From Bryobacter sp. (GTDB lineage: Bacteria; Acidobacteriota; Terriglobia; Bryobacterales; Bryobacteraceae): 64,000 bases of DNA. Under the pieces are notes generated by a model. It was not told the DNA's origin. It searched no databases and saw nothing but the letters and a program-made list of their open reading frames with translations. The DNA lies in contig JALHNH010000023.1 of NCBI GenBank assembly GCA_022843625.1, positions 40,718-104,717 of the forward strand. Direction: 5' to 3'. The position numbers were made by a program, and so were the translations under genes. Positions 1-8,540 of this stretch are shown piece by piece; within the stretch, counting starts at the first letter, position 1, and every line of letters begins with the position of its first letter.

Positions 1-993
1 TTCGTTGGGTTGCCACCAGCCGATGTACCGCTGGCGAGCTTTGGACGATGTGCGCTCAAGAGCCCTGGCAAGGATACGACGACAGGGCATTGGGAGATGG
101 TGGGGATTTTACTTGAGAAGCCGTTCCCCTTGTTTGGACAAGGTTTTCCTGCCGATTTCATGGCCCGGTTTGAGGCTGAGATTGGACGGGGCACGCTGGG
201 GAATGTAGCGGCTAGTGGTACGGAGATCATTGCGGAGTTGGGCGACGAACATGTGCGGAGTGGGGATCCGATTGTTTATACGAGCGCCGACAGCGTCTTT
301 CAGATTGCTGCCCATGAGGATGTGATTTCGCTATTTGAGCTGTACCGGATGTGTGAGCTGGCGCGGAAAATGCTGAGTGGTCCGCTGGAGGTGGGGAGAG
401 TGATTGCGCGGCCGTTTACGGGGTCGAGTGGGAACTATACCCGCACTGCGAATCGTAAGGACTATGCTGTTGCACCGCCGAAGATGTTGCTGGATGCGCT
501 GGACCTTGCGAATGTGCCGGTGCATAGCGTTGGGAAGATCTTTGATATCTTTCTGGGCCGGGGAATCCGAACCTACGACAAGACGAAGAACAATGCCGAG
601 GGAATAGCCAAGACGATTGCAGCTTTGGCGGAAGTAGAACGCGGGTTGATCTTTACGAACCTGGTGGATTTTGATTCGCTGTATGGGCATCGCAACAATG
701 TGGAGGGCTATGCTAAAGCGCTTGAGGAAACCGATACGGCGCTGCCTGCATTGCTGGGATCACTAAAGCCCGATGACCTGCTGATTTTGACAGCAGATCA
801 TGGTTGTGACCCGACGACTTCGTCAACGGACCATAGCCGGGAGTTTGTGCCTGTGCTCGCTTATTCGCCCGGCATTGAGCAGGGTAAAGCGCTTGGGACC
901 CGAGACACACTAGCGGATCTGGGCCAAACGGTGGCTGATATTTTTGGGGTGTCGCTTGAGGCTGGCAAATCCCTGCTACCCGATCTTGCCTGA
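1..993 (+). CDS. deoB: Phosphopentomutase, 5' end outside window
   Basis: This enzyme interconverts ribose 1-phosphate (or deoxyribose 1-phosphate) and the 5-phosphate in nucleoside salvage, in the cytoplasm. The frame is already open at base 1, so roughly the first 60 residues of this about 390-residue family are missing; a TTG at position 10 is only an internal codon. What remains shows PGKDTTTGHWE near the start, and the alkaline-phosphatase-superfamily metal ligands TADHGCDPTT and HSREFVPVLAY near the C-terminus. The segment between them carries the cap region with SVGKIFDIF and TNLVDFDSLYGHR, both typical of DeoB. It stands alone here, followed by a 100-base gap and an unrelated TonB receptor. 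The family call is firm. Confidence 0.95.
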   Translation, partial: FVGLPPADVPLASFGRCALKSPGKDTTTGHWEMVGILLEKPFPLFGQGFPADFMARFEAEIGRGTLGNVAASGTEIIAELGDEHVRSGDPIVYTSADSVFQIAAHEDVISLFELYRMCELARKMLSGPLEVGRVIARPFTGSSGNYTRTANRKDYAVAPPKMLLDALDLANVPVHSVGKIFDIFLGRGIRTYDKTKNNAEGIAKTIAALAEVERGLIFTNLVDFDSLYGHRNNVEGYAKALEETDTALPALLGSLKPDDLLILTADHGCDPTTSSTDHSREFVPVLAYSPGIEQGKALGTRDTLADLGQTVADIFGVSLEAGKSLLPDLA

Positions 994-1093
994 TTCCAAC
1001 CTAACTTAAGAGCGTAGAAATTGTTCTTCCCCTTCTTAGATGAACGGGATCATTTATGAAACAATATGCAACAGTCAGGCTTGATGTTGCTAT

Positions 1094-4000
1094 ATGAAAT
1101 TGCTTCAAATCCTTGTCTTCTCCCTGTGCGCCATGCATCCGCTGGGTGCGCAATCCAACTTTGGTTCCATTCGCGGGTCGGTAACAGATTCCAGTGGTGC
1201 GGCAGTGCCAGGGGCAAAGGTGACCATTGTGGATACCGGCACCAATGCACGTTTTGAAGTGTTTACTGCTGGGGATGGCGGGTTTTCGTCGCCACCGTTG
1301 CGGCCGGTCGTGTTTAGAGTGAGTGCTGAATTTAAGGGTTTTCAGAAGACGGTGGTAAGTGAGGTTAAGGTTGACACCTCGAATGTTTCTACTGTCAACA
1401 TTTCACTAAAGGCTGGCGATGTTTCAACATCTGTTGAGGTGACGGGGGCGGCACCGCTTGTACAGACTTCATCAGGGGCCTTGCAGCAGACGGTGGATCA
1501 GCGAACGATCAACGAGTTGCCGCTCAATGGGCGCAATACGCTGGAATTAGCGCTGACACTGCCTGGGGTGGCAGGAAGCGCGGGTACGGAGTTTAGCGAG
1601 TTCACAACGAATGAGCCGGTGCCAGGGCGCGAGCTGGCAATCAATGGGAGCAGGGCGGGCACGACACAGTTTCAGGCCGATGGGGCCAATGTCACTTCGA
1701 TTGCACTGGGGCGGATGAGCGTTTCGTTTTCGCCGGATACGATTCAAGAATTCAGTGTGCAGCAATCGAATTATTCGGCACAGTTTGCACAGGCAGGCGG
1801 AGCCATCATCCAGCAGACGACGAAGTCTGGTGGCAACGAATTCCATGGGACAGGATTTTGGTTTCACCGGCAGAAGGCCTTTACCGCAACCCCTTTTGAT
1901 TCACAGCGGACGGCAGTGAATAACTTCGATAACCGGCCTCCCTTACGACGGCAGCAGGTGGGAGCGGTACTGACCGGCCCGGTGACGATTCCAAAACTAT
2001 ATAACGGTAAGGACAAGACCTTCTTCATGTTCAGCTATGAGCCGACGCGGCAGCTTGTGTCGAATCCAGGCGGGGCGACCAACATTCGCGTACCGTCGGC
2101 GCAGGAAATTGGAGGCGATTTTTCGCAGTCTGTGGTGTACTTTCGCAATGCCGATGGCAGTGTGAGGACAGAGCCAACAGCACTGCTCTACAACCAGTTC
2201 AATCGCCGGGGTGATGGGGCGCTGGCGCTGAATCCGAACCCGGCATACAATCCGAATCTGCCGGCGAGTGCAACGAACTTCATCTATCAATTCCGGCAGT
2301 TTCCCTTGTTCAATCCGAATGACCCGAATCCGGCACGGCGCGGACGAGTGCTGGTGAATGAGTTGGGACAGAGCCTGGTGAACCCTGCGGCGCGGAGGAT
2401 TGCGCAGGAGCTATACCCGGCAGCCAACATCACCGACCCCAATCTGGTGCGCGATTTACTGGGTGCAAACTACACATACTTCCGGCAGACCCGCTATCAG
2501 GATGATCGCTATACGGTGAAGATCGATCATAACCTGACGCAAAACCATCGCCTGACGGGACGTTGGACGGAGCAGCCACAGTTTGGCAATCGGCAGGAAC
2601 GTGACACAGTGCAGCATGGGTTGATCAGTGACGCCAACAACTCGCGGCAGTTACTTCTCGGATTGACGTCAACGATTGGCTCGACGATGACGAATGAGTT
2701 TCGTGCGAATTATGTGTACGGAAAGTTTGAGCGCGGATTTCCTGAGGCGCTGCTGGGCGAGGACTTTACTTCCAAGTATTTGAATACCGGTGGAGCTGGT
2801 GCGGGAACAGTGAACCTGATCGGATACGGTATGGCGCGGTTCTTTGATGCAGGTGCGCCGTTTGGAGTTGGCGGGCAACAGAGCGGCGCGGCGATCGGCA
2901 CTCTGGGCTTCAATTCACCGCAGGATGTGGGTAAGAACAAAGAGCACAGCTACTCGATGTCTGACGACTTTTCATGGGTTCGCGGCAAGATGACCTGGAA
3001 GATGGGCTTCTCGGCCAGCCACTTGCAGCTGAACCAGTCTGCACTTGGGGTGGGTTCGCTTGCCGGCGGACGCTTCTTCTGGGATCGGCTGCAGACCGCC
3101 GAGCAGAACTGCAACGTGAATCCATTGAGTGGGACTGCGCCAAACTGCGCGAACGTCGTTACCGGCGGAGACCGCTTTGCCAGCTTCCTGTTGGGCATGC
3201 CAACGGGGGTACAGGTGCAGACGGAGAATCTTTCAGTGCCATATTACTACCGGTGGAAGAACCTTGGCGGCTATGTGCAAAATGACTGGCGTGTCACGCC
3301 AAGCCTTACGCTGAATGTGGGGCTGAGGTATCAATATCAGAGCCCGCGATGGGAAAAGTTCAACCGGCAGGGTTTATTGAATATGAACAGGCTGGAGGAT
3401 AACCCTTTTGTGAGGCAGCCAAACGGGCAACCGCATCAGGGCCCCGTGTTTGAATATAGCGGTGTCGATGGCCGGTCGCGTTACGTTTCCCCTGCGGTGA
3501 AGGATGTGTTTGAGCCTAGGCTTGGCTTTGCCTGGACGCCTAACGCGGGTTGGAACTCACGCAAGAACTTCGTGATTCGGGGCGGCTACGGAATGACTCA
3601 TGGAGTGCTGATGGGTAATGATCGAGAACCGGTGCCGAATCTTGGGTCACAAACAGGGACGGGCTTCCGGCAGATCAGCTACGCGCTGGGGTCGAACGAT
3701 ATCCCCTCACCGAGCAATGTACCGAGTTGCGGGCTTGCCCGATGCAACGAGCCGGCGCTGCCGATGCAGTTTGGATTCAATAACCCGGTGCTGGCCTCGG
3801 ACTCAACGCTCTTTCAAATTCCGGCCAGTGGTGTGATCCGGCCAGGGGATCTTGCTGGATCGAGTGCCAACGGGTTGCCAAGATCCAATGTGCTTTACCA
3901 ATCAACTGGTGTGGTGATCAACAGTGATTATCGTTTGCCGAGAGTGCACAATTATTCTGCGCAAATAGAATATGGGATTGGTGAGGCGGGCACAACTGTG

Positions 4001-5233
4001 GTGAGGCTGGGCTATCAGGGATCGCTGGGAAGGAATTTGTTTGGGCCATCCTACAGCATCAACCGGTTGGATCAGTTTAGTGGAAGGCTGCCGGTTCCTG
4101 GCTTTGCGGGAAGATTCTCAGGTGGCATATTTGTGCTCGATCCAACAAATACTTCCAGTAGCTACAACGCTTTTGTGGCAGAAGTAGAGCGGCGATTCTC
4201 GAGTGGATTGCAGTTCCGGTTCAACTATGCGTTTTCGAAGAACATGGATGACAGCTCGGGCGGGATCCGGTTTCCGATCCCGAACAACTCATTCAATAAC
4301 TCGTCACTGGATCTGCCTCTGCTGCGCGCGCAAGACGCATACAACACGCGGAACGACAAGAGTGTTGCCAATTCCAATACCCCGCACATTATCAATTTGA
4401 CCGGGCTTTACGATCTGCCCTTTGGGCGAGGAAAGAAGTTCTTCTCCGGTGGGGGCTGGAAGGACCACGTGATTGGTGGATGGAATCTGAATGGACTGGC
4501 CCGGCTGCGCAGCGGATTGCCCATCAGTGTGCCGCTTGGGATTGGCAACTCGTTTGACCTTGGGACGCCCGGTGGAGCCCAGAGGCCAGACCGCATCGCC
4601 GGCGTGCCGCTGGTCAATCCCGATTGGACTCGCGAGAATTCATGGCGGGGTGTGCCTTACATCAACCCGAGAGCTTTTGCCTTCCCGGAACCGGGCAGGA
4701 TCGGGAATGCTGCGCGCAATCTTGATGCCTATTATCCGTGGGTTCGTACGATTGACATGAGCGTGTTCAAGCGCTTTGCTCCGTTTGAAAACAAGCGGCG
4801 GTTCTTCGAGTTGAGAGCAGAAGTCTTCAATGCCTTCAACATGAAGATGTACACGCCGAACCCCAACATTACCGGCCTGGTAAATGGCGGCAACCAGAAT
4901 GCGCTTACAACGGGAACGTCGCCGAACTTTACAGCCGTACCGAATGTTGAGAACCGGTTTGGGAATCTCCGTGCGCCGGGGGTATGGAATGCCGTGATTG
5001 CGAAGTTCAACGGGGTTCCGGTAGATACGGCGATCGCTGCGCTGCCAGGACCTGGCGCGAATGGAGTGGGTTGCCCCGCAAATGCGACCGAACTTGGGGC
5101 CACCAATCAGACGCGATCGCTGAGCCCGGCATGTGTTGCGAGAACACTGAACCTGCAGGGTGGGTTTGGCAGGATGAATGCTAATGCGATTCAGCCGCGC
5201 ATTGTGCAGTTTGCATTGAAGTTCTACTTTTAA
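1094..5233 (+). CDS. Large Oar-type TonB-dependent receptor
   Basis: Outer-membrane protein of 1379 residues. A signal peptide ends near LGAQS (about residue 20). It is followed by a carboxypeptidase-regulatory-like Ig fold (about 24-110, starting SIRGSVTDSSGAAVPGAKV), then a plug with the NELPLNGRN motif common to this family, and a long beta-barrel ending in FALKFYF, the aromatic C-terminus that BAM recognises. Acidobacteria carry many such SusC/Oar-like receptors; substrates are usually unknown, with oligosaccharides or peptides inferred. There is no SusD partner nearby. Its TAA stop lies in the same four bases as the stop of the convergent alaX-like gene. The receptor call is firm and the substrate is not predictable. 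Confidence 0.93.
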   Translation: MKLLQILVFSLCAMHPLGAQSNFGSIRGSVTDSSGAAVPGAKVTIVDTGTNARFEVFTAGDGGFSSPPLRPVVFRVSAEFKGFQKTVVSEVKVDTSNVSTVNISLKAGDVSTSVEVTGAAPLVQTSSGALQQTVDQRTINELPLNGRNTLELALTLPGVAGSAGTEFSEFTTNEPVPGRELAINGSRAGTTQFQADGANVTSIALGRMSVSFSPDTIQEFSVQQSNYSAQFAQAGGAIIQQTTKSGGNEFHGTGFWFHRQKAFTATPFDSQRTAVNNFDNRPPLRRQQVGAVLTGPVTIPKLYNGKDKTFFMFSYEPTRQLVSNPGGATNIRVPSAQEIGGDFSQSVVYFRNADGSVRTEPTALLYNQFNRRGDGALALNPNPAYNPNLPASATNFIYQFRQFPLFNPNDPNPARRGRVLVNELGQSLVNPAARRIAQELYPAANITDPNLVRDLLGANYTYFRQTRYQDDRYTVKIDHNLTQNHRLTGRWTEQPQFGNRQERDTVQHGLISDANNSRQLLLGLTSTIGSTMTNEFRANYVYGKFERGFPEALLGEDFTSKYLNTGGAGAGTVNLIGYGMARFFDAGAPFGVGGQQSGAAIGTLGFNSPQDVGKNKEHSYSMSDDFSWVRGKMTWKMGFSASHLQLNQSALGVGSLAGGRFFWDRLQTAEQNCNVNPLSGTAPNCANVVTGGDRFASFLLGMPTGVQVQTENLSVPYYYRWKNLGGYVQNDWRVTPSLTLNVGLRYQYQSPRWEKFNRQGLLNMNRLEDNPFVRQPNGQPHQGPVFEYSGVDGRSRYVSPAVKDVFEPRLGFAWTPNAGWNSRKNFVIRGGYGMTHGVLMGNDREPVPNLGSQTGTGFRQISYALGSNDIPSPSNVPSCGLARCNEPALPMQFGFNNPVLASDSTLFQIPASGVIRPGDLAGSSANGLPRSNVLYQSTGVVINSDYRLPRVHNYSAQIEYGIGEAGTTVVRLGYQGSLGRNLFGPSYSINRLDQFSGRLPVPGFAGRFSGGIFVLDPTNTSSSYNAFVAEVERRFSSGLQFRFNYAFSKNMDDSSGGIRFPIPNNSFNNSSLDLPLLRAQDAYNTRNDKSVANSNTPHIINLTGLYDLPFGRGKKFFSGGGWKDHVIGGWNLNGLARLRSGLPISVPLGIGNSFDLGTPGGAQRPDRIAGVPLVNPDWTRENSWRGVPYINPRAFAFPEPGRIGNAARNLDAYYPWVRTIDMSVFKRFAPFENKRRFFELRAEVFNAFNMKMYTPNPNITGLVNGGNQNALTTGTSPNFTAVPNVENRFGNLRAPGVWNAVIAKFNGVPVDTAIAALPGPGANGVGCPANATELGATNQTRSLSPACVARTLNLQGGFGRMNANAIQPRIVQFALKFYF

Positions 5234-5958
5234 ACCAGGCGGACGTAGAGCCGCTTGTTGATCTTGCCCTTGTTTTCCGTTTTGTAGATTTCAAGGCGTC
5301 CCAGGTCTGTGGTGCTGTGGACGTGTGTGCCGCCGCAGGCCTGCTCGTCAAAGCCCTCGATTGCGACCACTCTCACACGACCTTCCCTGACGGGCGGCTT
5401 TACTTCAAGCGTTCGAAGCAGATCCGGCCTTGCGGCGAATTCGGCTTCAGTCAAATAGAAGGCGCGCAGGGTGTGGCCTGCGCTTAGGACGGCATTTACT
5501 TTCGCTTCAATCTCTTTGACTATCTCCGGTGAGAACCGTTCGATCTTGAAGTCGATGCGGGAGTAGTCGACTCCAATTTGCGCGCCCGTGATCCAGGCCT
5601 CGTAATCCCGGAGGGCAATCGTATTTACAACGTGGAGTACGGTGTGATACCGGGCCAGAGCTGTGCGGCGTTGCCGGTCGAGCTGTATGCTTACGAGCTG
5701 GCCGACAAGATCGCCTTCGATGGGTGTTGCGAGATGATGCCAGATGACATCGCCCTCGCCGACTTCGACGCCAGTAACGACAATACTGACTGAGTTGGAG
5801 GTGGTAATCGAGCCGGTATCAGAGGGTTGGCCACCGCCTCCTGCGTAGAAGCAGGTCTGGTCTAGGGCAATGCTGCTTCCAGTGCAGGCGACCACCCGGG
5901 CCTCAGTGGACAGGCAATGATCGTCTTCCCAATAAAGACGTTTGGTTGGTGGCAACAT
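5230..5958 (-). CDS. AlaX-type alanyl-tRNA editing protein
   Basis: A 242-residue free-standing editing domain homologous to the editing region of AlaRS. Such proteins hydrolyse mischarged Ser-tRNA(Ala) or Gly-tRNA(Ala) in the cytoplasm. The sequence has the N-terminal barrel with FYAGGGGQPSDTG, the zinc-binding HTVLH motif (HxxxH) and the second ligand pair in CGGTHVH. There is no aminoacylation domain and no extended C-terminal domain, so it is an AlaX of the medium/long class. It is the last gene of a tightly packed directon, 5 bases after a Ser/Thr kinase, which is unusual company for a translation quality-control enzyme. A variant acting on another tRNA (for example a ProX-like specificity) cannot be excluded from sequence alone. 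Confidence 0.9.
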   Translation of the reverse strand: MLPPTKRLYWEDDHCLSTEARVVACTGSSIALDQTCFYAGGGGQPSDTGSITTSNSVSIVVTGVEVGEGDVIWHHLATPIEGDLVGQLVSIQLDRQRRTALARYHTVLHVVNTIALRDYEAWITGAQIGVDYSRIDFKIERFSPEIVKEIEAKVNAVLSAGHTLRAFYLTEAEFAARPDLLRTLEVKPPVREGRVRVVAIEGFDEQACGGTHVHSTTDLGRLEIYKTENKGKINKRLYVRLV

Positions 5959-5963
5959 TTCCG

Positions 5964-8540
5964 TTATTTTAGCGATTGAAGTTGAGCGCGGAGTTTATCG
6001 ACGGAGGCTGCTGCGCCCTTGAGCGGAAAGTCTTTCAGATATTCGATCGCCTGTTGATTGAGGCCCGGCGTTCGATCGCCGTATGCCACGGCTCGCGCGA
6101 GATTGGCTGCCTGGCGGTAAGCGTCGATGCGCTGACTGAACGAGGGCTGTTTGAGCGCTTTCTGACGTTCCTGTCTGGCTGCAGTGAGAAGCTGCCGGGC
6201 CTGCACCAGATCGCCATGCCTGAATGCAATTTCAGCGAGGTACTCGGTAGCAATGCTGCTTTGAGCAGAGGCCTTTTGGAGATGCCGTTTGGCCTGACCA
6301 GGATCGCCCACATAGAGGTGAGCGAGCCCGAGAGTAAGCTCCAGATTGGGGTTGGAGCCTGCACGTTCAACACCGTAAAGATCTATGGCGCGCTGGGCCG
6401 TGGCAATCGCTTCTTTGTGGCCACAGAGGGCCTGCGCAGATGCAAGACCATTCAAGGCGGAGCCATAAAGTACAAGGGCGTTAACTGCTTTTGGGGTGAG
6501 CCGATAGCGTTGCTCGTAGGGGACGAGAGTGCGTTGTAGATACGGAATGGCGTCGCAGGGACGCATTTCGTTGGGCTGATCGTGCATTCCAAGGAGCTGG
6601 CCCAGTTTGTAATTTAAGGCGGCGAGCCTGATTTCTTCAAGCGAACTCAGCTCTCTCTGTTTTCTTCTTTCTTCAATAAGAGCAATGCCACGACGAGCTG
6701 AAGAGATTGCCTCTGCCGATTGGCCAGAATTCATAGCAACGTCGGAATTGTAGGCGTAGATGCTGAGAAGACGGTCGGTATCCCCGAGTGAGTTTGCGGC
6801 TTCCAGAGCCTCTTTGCCGACACGGTAAGCATCCTCGAGGCGGCCTTCGATCATCCAGGCCTGATTCATGGAAAGTCTGACATCAATGTAAGTCCTGAGA
6901 TCGGATTTATCTGCCAGGAGATAGGCTCTATGAATGAAAGCCTCGGCGGTCTTTGCATCCCCGCGCCTGGCATGCAGATCACCGGCGTGAGAAAGACCCA
7001 GAGCGAGGCTACGCTTGAGCTCCGCATCATTTGGGAAGCGCTTTAGCAGAGGCTCCTCAATGGCAATCCCTTTGATATGGCTCTCAAGGGATTCATTGAA
7101 AAGCCCAAGGCTTTCAGACCTTACATGTCCCTGAATGTCACCGACCCGATGATATGCGCGGGCAAGTTCTTTGCGTAGAGCAACGTCATCTCCGGATTCG
7201 GAAGCGAGGCGATCGAGATATGTAGCCGACTTCTCCATCAGAAGGCGGCGCATTTTGGCTGAGCCCAGGAGCTTGGCGGCTTCGGGATCGATTTCGTTCA
7301 AGAGGCTGTTGGCGAGGCTACGCACTTCATCGAAGCGCCTCTGAGCGCGAATGCCCTCGCGAACGGTGAGGGCTGCCCCGATGCTAACCGCGGCCACCAG
7401 CAGAGTGGCGAGGGCCAGTGGCAAACGGTTGCGGCGTGCAAATTTGGACCATCGATAGGTGAAAGTGTCCGGTCGGGCGATGACGGTCTCGCCCGCGAGG
7501 TGCCGGCGAATGTCTTCAGCAAACTGCGCTACTGAACCATAGCGGCGGCCTGCCTCTTTGCGCAGTGCCATCAGCAGAATGTTGTCGAGATCACCAACAA
7601 GTTGCTTTCGCAGCCGCGTTTCTGTCGGGACATGATGGGAGGGCGGGTGGATCTCGGTGGTGCAGACCAGATGCTGAATCTCGGCTGGGGAATAGTTTTT
7701 CAGCTTGTAGGGTCGTTCGCCGGTGAGGAGTTCATAGAGGACGATGCCAAGGGAGTAGACGTCTGAGGCGACCGTGATCGCCTCGCCGCGAACCTGTTCG
7801 GGGCTCGCATAATCCGGCGTCATCATCCAGCCGGTTTGAGTTGAGGTTTGACCTTCTACAACAAGCTTGGCGATACCGAAGTCGAGCAGTTTTGGGGTGC
7901 CATCAGTGGTCACAAGGATATTGGAGGGCTTGAGATCGCGATGAACGATGAGGGCGGCATGGGCATGCTGGACGGCGTCACAAACCTGGATGAAGATTTC
8001 GAGGCGCTCTTTGACGGGGAGATTCCACTGCCTGCAGTAGGCATCGATGGGGAGACCATCGATGAGTTCCATGACGATGTAGGGAATTCCCGCGTGGTCG
8101 CCACCGTCAATCAGACGGGCGATGGAGGGGTGCTGGAGTTGTGCGAGCAGGTTGCGTTCTTCGAGGAAACGGCGAGCGCTAAGGGCGTTGCTCGCGCCAG
8201 CGCGAATGATCTTGATTGCGACTTCCTGTTCGAACTGACCGTCAACGCGCTTGGCTTTATAGACGGTGCCCATGCCGCCTTCGCCTATTGGCCCAAGGAG
8301 TTCGTAGGCACCCAGACGTTGGCCCTCAAGCGTAGTCAGACTGGAGACAGATTGTGCAGCCTCTTCAATGGCTGGCGCGACGTGGATCAGACCTTCGGAA
8401 TCGAGAAGGGATTCCACCTCAGAGCGAAGGTCGTCGTCGCTTGAGCAGGCTTGGTCAAGAAAAGAACGACGGTCTGCCGTTGGAAGGTCGGCTGCTGTCT
8501 GGAAGACAGATTCGATCTGTTGCCAGCGTTCTGGAGTCAT
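5964..8540 (-). CDS. Membrane Ser/Thr protein kinase with TPR sensor (first of tandem pair in coordinate order)
   Basis: An 858-residue Hanks-type kinase. An N-terminal module of about 80 residues (starts MTPERWQQIESVFQ) precedes the kinase domain. That domain has the glycine loop GEGGMG, the VAIK lysine, HRDLKPSN, DFGIAK and YASPEQ, so all catalytic residues are present. One transmembrane helix near residues 375-395 (LALATLLVAAVSIGAAL) follows, and the remaining 450 residues are helical, TPR-like repeats predicted to lie outside the membrane. It overlaps the upstream kinase gene by 4 bases and shares with it the post-TM segment AQRRFDEV and the RAYH-VGDIQGH motif, so the pair is a tandem duplication. 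Context with an ECF sigma factor suggests the kinase controls that sigma factor; this is inferred. Confidence 0.93.
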   Translation of the reverse strand: MTPERWQQIESVFQTAADLPTADRRSFLDQACSSDDDLRSEVESLLDSEGLIHVAPAIEEAAQSVSSLTTLEGQRLGAYELLGPIGEGGMGTVYKAKRVDGQFEQEVAIKIIRAGASNALSARRFLEERNLLAQLQHPSIARLIDGGDHAGIPYIVMELIDGLPIDAYCRQWNLPVKERLEIFIQVCDAVQHAHAALIVHRDLKPSNILVTTDGTPKLLDFGIAKLVVEGQTSTQTGWMMTPDYASPEQVRGEAITVASDVYSLGIVLYELLTGERPYKLKNYSPAEIQHLVCTTEIHPPSHHVPTETRLRKQLVGDLDNILLMALRKEAGRRYGSVAQFAEDIRRHLAGETVIARPDTFTYRWSKFARRNRLPLALATLLVAAVSIGAALTVREGIRAQRRFDEVRSLANSLLNEIDPEAAKLLGSAKMRRLLMEKSATYLDRLASESGDDVALRKELARAYHRVGDIQGHVRSESLGLFNESLESHIKGIAIEEPLLKRFPNDAELKRSLALGLSHAGDLHARRGDAKTAEAFIHRAYLLADKSDLRTYIDVRLSMNQAWMIEGRLEDAYRVGKEALEAANSLGDTDRLLSIYAYNSDVAMNSGQSAEAISSARRGIALIEERRKQRELSSLEEIRLAALNYKLGQLLGMHDQPNEMRPCDAIPYLQRTLVPYEQRYRLTPKAVNALVLYGSALNGLASAQALCGHKEAIATAQRAIDLYGVERAGSNPNLELTLGLAHLYVGDPGQAKRHLQKASAQSSIATEYLAEIAFRHGDLVQARQLLTAARQERQKALKQPSFSQRIDAYRQAANLARAVAYGDRTPGLNQQAIEYLKDFPLKGAAASVDKLRAQLQSLK